Shown here piece after piece: positions 62,082 through 64,000 of a stretch of 64,000 bases of DNA. The notes under the pieces are model-generated. The model saw only the letters and a list, made by a program, of their open reading frames with translations. It ran no database searches and had not been told where the DNA came from. A program made the translations under genes and the position numbers. Within the stretch, counting starts at the first letter, position 1. Every line of letters begins with the position of its first letter. The DNA comes from Micromonospora sp. DSM 45708 (GTDB taxonomy: Bacteria > Actinomycetota > Actinomycetes > Mycobacteriales > Micromonosporaceae). Location of the stretch: positions 5,022,001 to 5,086,000 of the forward strand of contig NZ_CP154796.1 in assembly GCF_039566955.1 (NCBI RefSeq), read 5' to 3'.

Positions 62082-62282
62082 ATGAACGGCACGAACCCCA
62101 GCCACTCCACGCCGCCGCGTTGGCGCAAGAGCAGCCACAGCGGCGACGAGGGCGCCTGCGTGGAGATGGCGCCGCTGCCGGAGACGGTCGCGGTCCGTGA
62201 CTCCAAGGACCCGACCGGCCCGGTGCTGGTCTTCCCGCCGGCCGCCTGGGCCGCCTTCACCGCCGCTCCGCCGCGCGCCTGA
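62082..62282 (+). CDS. DUF397 domain protein
   Basis: A 66-residue DUF397 protein: RWRKSSHSGDEGACVEMAPL, VAVRDSKDPTGPVLVFPPAA and WAAFTAAP are the family hallmarks. DUF397 proteins are partners of the XRE/DUF5753 regulators and probably modulate their DNA binding. The ATG lies four bases after the regulator's stop, so they form a two-gene operon. Confidence 0.93.
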   Translation: MNGTNPSHSTPPRWRKSSHSGDEGACVEMAPLPETVAVRDSKDPTGPVLVFPPAAWAAFTAAPPRA

Positions 62283-62290
62283 GCGCGGGG

Positions 62291-62347
62291 TGTCGACCGG
62301 GGCCCCCGCCGCTGCCAACGGCGTCAGGCGGGGGCCCCGCCCGTCAC
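62291..62347 (-). repeat. GGGCCCC palindromic repeat, copy D
   Basis: Minus strand: GTGACGGGCGGGGCCCCCG, then CCTGACGCCGTTGGCAGCGG and CGGGGGCCCCGGTCGACA. The stop codon of the ROK-family gene (62326-62324) lies inside the element, in the same orientation, so its last residues GGAPA are encoded by the repeat. Confidence 0.75.
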
Positions 62348-63358
62348 CCGTTCCAGGGCGGCGATGGCGACGCCGCGCGCACCGGCCATGTCGCGGTCCG
62401 GGACCAGCGCGAAGGTCGCCACCGCGCGCTGCTCGTCGCGGAGCACCGTGTGCGCGGCGACGGTGGCGAGGAACCAGTCACGGAACTCCGGCGCGGCCTC
62501 CACCACGCCCCCACCGACGAAGTACGCGTGCGGATCGGTGAAGTTGGCCGCGATGGTGAACAGCCGACCCAGCGCCCGGGCCTGCTGGCCGAACACCTGC
62601 CGGGCCAACGGGTCGCCCCGCTCGCCGAGGTCGCGGAGCAGCTTCGCCGCCCGGCCGGGCTCCTCCGCGACCAGCGGGTGCACCGGGTGCCGGGCCAGCC
62701 AGTACGGCAGCAGGTTACGCCGGATGGCGGTGAGCGAGGCGACGCTCTCCGCGTCCCCGGCGAAACCGCAGGCACAGACCGGCACCGGCTGGCCCGGCTC
62801 GAGCAGCCCGTCCAGCGGGATGTGCACGTGCCCGAACTCGCCCGCCATGCCGGCCGCGCCGCCGACCACCCGGCCGGCCTCGACCACGCCCCCGCCGAGG
62901 CCGGTGCCGACGATCGCGGACACCGACGAGCGGGCCATCGCGTCCGCGCCGAAGTGCACGTGGTGCGCGTAGAGGGCGGCGGCGTTGCCGTCGTTGGCGT
63001 ACACCACCGGCAGCCCGAGCCGCCGCTCCAGCGCGCCCCGCACGTCGTAGCCGCGCCAGGCGGGCTGGGCGAAGTTCGTCGACCCGCGCGACGAGATCAC
63101 GCCGGTGGCGCTGGCCGGGCCGGGCGTGTCCAGCCCGACCGCGCGGACCAGCCCGCGCGGCACCCCGGTGTACGCGAGCACGCCGTCGAAGGCCCGCGCG
63201 AGCGCCTCGATGGCCGCCTCCGGGCCGTCGCCCACCTCACTCGGGATCTCCCGCAGCCCGTCCACCAGGAACCGGCCGTCGACGGTCAGCACGGTGGCGT
63301 TGTTGCTCGTGCCGCCGTTGTCCAACCCCACCACCACCGGCACCCCTGCGCTGCCCAC
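62324..63358 (-). CDS. ROK-family protein (sugar kinase-like)
   Basis: A 344-residue protein of the ROK family. The phosphate-1 motif is VVVGLDNGGTSNNATVL, the ATP-binding core continues with AIVGTGLGGGVVEAGRVVGG, and GEFGHVHIPLD contains the histidine that binds zinc in ROK kinases. The zinc motif CxCGxxGCxE appears as CACGFAGDAES, with Asp in place of the third Cys. There is no N-terminal helix-turn-helix, so it is kinase-like rather than a NagC-type repressor. GTG 63358 or 63364 is the start; GGGGGAGG precedes them. The sugar is unknown. Confidence 0.8.
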   Translation of the reverse strand: MGSAGVPVVVGLDNGGTSNNATVLTVDGRFLVDGLREIPSEVGDGPEAAIEALARAFDGVLAYTGVPRGLVRAVGLDTPGPASATGVISSRGSTNFAQPAWRGYDVRGALERRLGLPVVYANDGNAAALYAHHVHFGADAMARSSVSAIVGTGLGGGVVEAGRVVGGAAGMAGEFGHVHIPLDGLLEPGQPVPVCACGFAGDAESVASLTAIRRNLLPYWLARHPVHPLVAEEPGRAAKLLRDLGERGDPLARQVFGQQARALGRLFTIAANFTDPHAYFVGGGVVEAAPEFRDWFLATVAAHTVLRDEQRAVATFALVPDRDMAGARGVAIAALERVTGGAPA

Positions 63359-63427
63359 CGCCACCGCCTCCCCCGTCGGGTCTGAGCCGAGGTTAGTTCC
63401 CGGCGGGCCCACCCGCCACGGCCACGG

Positions 63428-64000
63428 TCAGCCGGGACGACGGCCGGTCACGGCGGTGGCCTCCCACTCCTCGTCGCGGACCACGGTCGGGTCCAGCCCG
63501 GCGGCGGTGAACACGGCGCAGAGCGTCGGCGCCTGCTCGGCGCTCACCTCGACCGCGAGGTGGCCGCCCGGGGCCAGCCACTCGGCCGCGCCGGCGGCCA
63601 CCCGGCGCAGCACCGCGAGCCCGTCCGCGCCGCCGTCCAGCGCCACCGGGGCCTCGTGCAGCCGCGCCTCGGCCGGCAGCGTCGCCACCGCGCCGCTCGG
63701 CACGTACGGGGCGTTCGCCACCACCAGGTCCAGCCGGCCGCGCCAGCGCGCCGGCACCGGGTCGAACAGGTCACCCCGGTAGACCGGCACGCCCAGCGGG
63801 TCGAGGTTGCGCCGGGCGCAGGCCACCGCCACCGGGTCGACGTCGGCGGCGCCCAGCCAGCGCGGGGCCAGCCGGTCGTGCAGCACCACGGCGGCGGCGC
63901 CGGAGCCGCAGCACAGGTCGAGCACCGCCGGCGCCGGCCCGGCGACCGCCACGGCGGCGTCGACGAGCAGCGCGGTACGCCCCCGGGGCACGAACACGCC
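63428..64000 (-). CDS. PrmC-like SAM-dependent methyltransferase (5' truncated by window edge)
   Basis: The last 190 residues of a methyltransferase; the frame runs off the right edge. The SAM motif is VLDLCCGSGAAAVVLHDRL, motif II DVDPVAVACARRNLDPLG, and LDLVVANAPYVPSGAVATLP carries NAPY in place of the NPPY motif of N5-glutamine methyltransferases. The preceding FVPRGRTALLVD also fits that family, in which PrmC modifies release factors. A paralogous target is possible because the main prmC normally lies beside prfA. Confidence 0.8.
   Translation of the reverse strand, partial: GVFVPRGRTALLVDAAVAVAGPAPAVLDLCCGSGAAAVVLHDRLAPRWLGAADVDPVAVACARRNLDPLGVPVYRGDLFDPVPARWRGRLDLVVANAPYVPSGAVATLPAEARLHEAPVALDGGADGLAVLRRVAAGAAEWLAPGGHLAVEVSAEQAPTLCAVFTAAGLDPTVVRDEEWEATAVTGRRPG

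Overview
The window reads as chromosomal DNA of a high-GC actinomycete, most likely Micromonosporaceae (Micromonospora or a close relative). The basis is very high GC with GTG starts, the gene neighbourhoods (rpsP-khpA-rimM-trmD-rplS-lepB-lepB-Nudix-rnhB-DUF2469; amtB-glnB-glnD near ffh and ftsY; smc; sepIVA-DUF177-rpmF-plsX-rnc-mutM; rsmD-coaD; recG-DhaL opposite rpmB), and the XRE/DUF5753 plus DUF397 pair typical of filamentous actinomycetes. The genus call is inference. I saw no rRNA, tRNA or CRISPR array.

Layout. 1-2.9 kb: end of a PLP aminotransferase, an LytM-like peptidase, and a methyltransferase translationally coupled to a sulfite-oxidase-type molybdoenzyme. 2.96-8.9 kb: a leftward translation and secretion cluster. 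9-13.2 kb: DUF402 protein, archaeal-type prolyl-tRNA synthetase, TetR regulator, amidohydrolase. 13.2-18.4 kb: ffh, then an ABC exporter with its two-component system. 18.5-24.8 kb: the nitrogen operon amtB-glnB-glnD with a GlnR-like operator, a phosphotransferase and ftsY. 25-30.5 kb: PhoD-like phosphatase, MarR regulator with MFS exporter and a coupled UspA protein, DinB protein, HAD hydrolase. 30.5-38.8 kb: smc, a small coiled-coil protein, a CAP-domain protein, a GH114 protein and an MFS transporter. 39.0-40.5 kb: an ISL3-type insertion sequence, then a 43-bp minisatellite and an MMPL transporter. 43.2-48.7 kb: mutM-rnc-plsX-rpmF-DUF177, sepIVA, coaD-rsmD. 48.9-55.4 kb: an LPXTG surface protein, a serine hydrolase flanked by direct repeats, recG, a DhaL/FakA-like protein and rpmB. 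55.5-64 kb: ATP-grasp enzyme, GNAT, thiL, a stand-alone RAM-domain protein, DUF3515 protein, ddl, a small two-cistron unit behind a 20-bp hairpin, XRE/DUF397, a ROK-family protein and a truncated PrmC-like methyltransferase.

How the parts work together. Many leftward genes are coupled by ATGA or TGATG overlaps. Three units look self-contained: ABC exporter plus sensor kinase plus regulator; GlnR box plus amtB-glnB-glnD; MarR plus MFS plus UspA. Most of the window is core metabolism. The least explained signal is between genes: four copies of a 55-bp GGGCCCC palindrome, each just after or overlapping a stop codon and in the same orientation as that gene; a 104-106-bp repeat in two copies bracketing the serine hydrolase; two further palindromic elements; and hairpins that overlap the translation start of the transposase, the likely Shine-Dalgarno of the MMPL transporter, and the leader of a 15-codon ORF. 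I did not find a clearly new defence or biosynthetic system.
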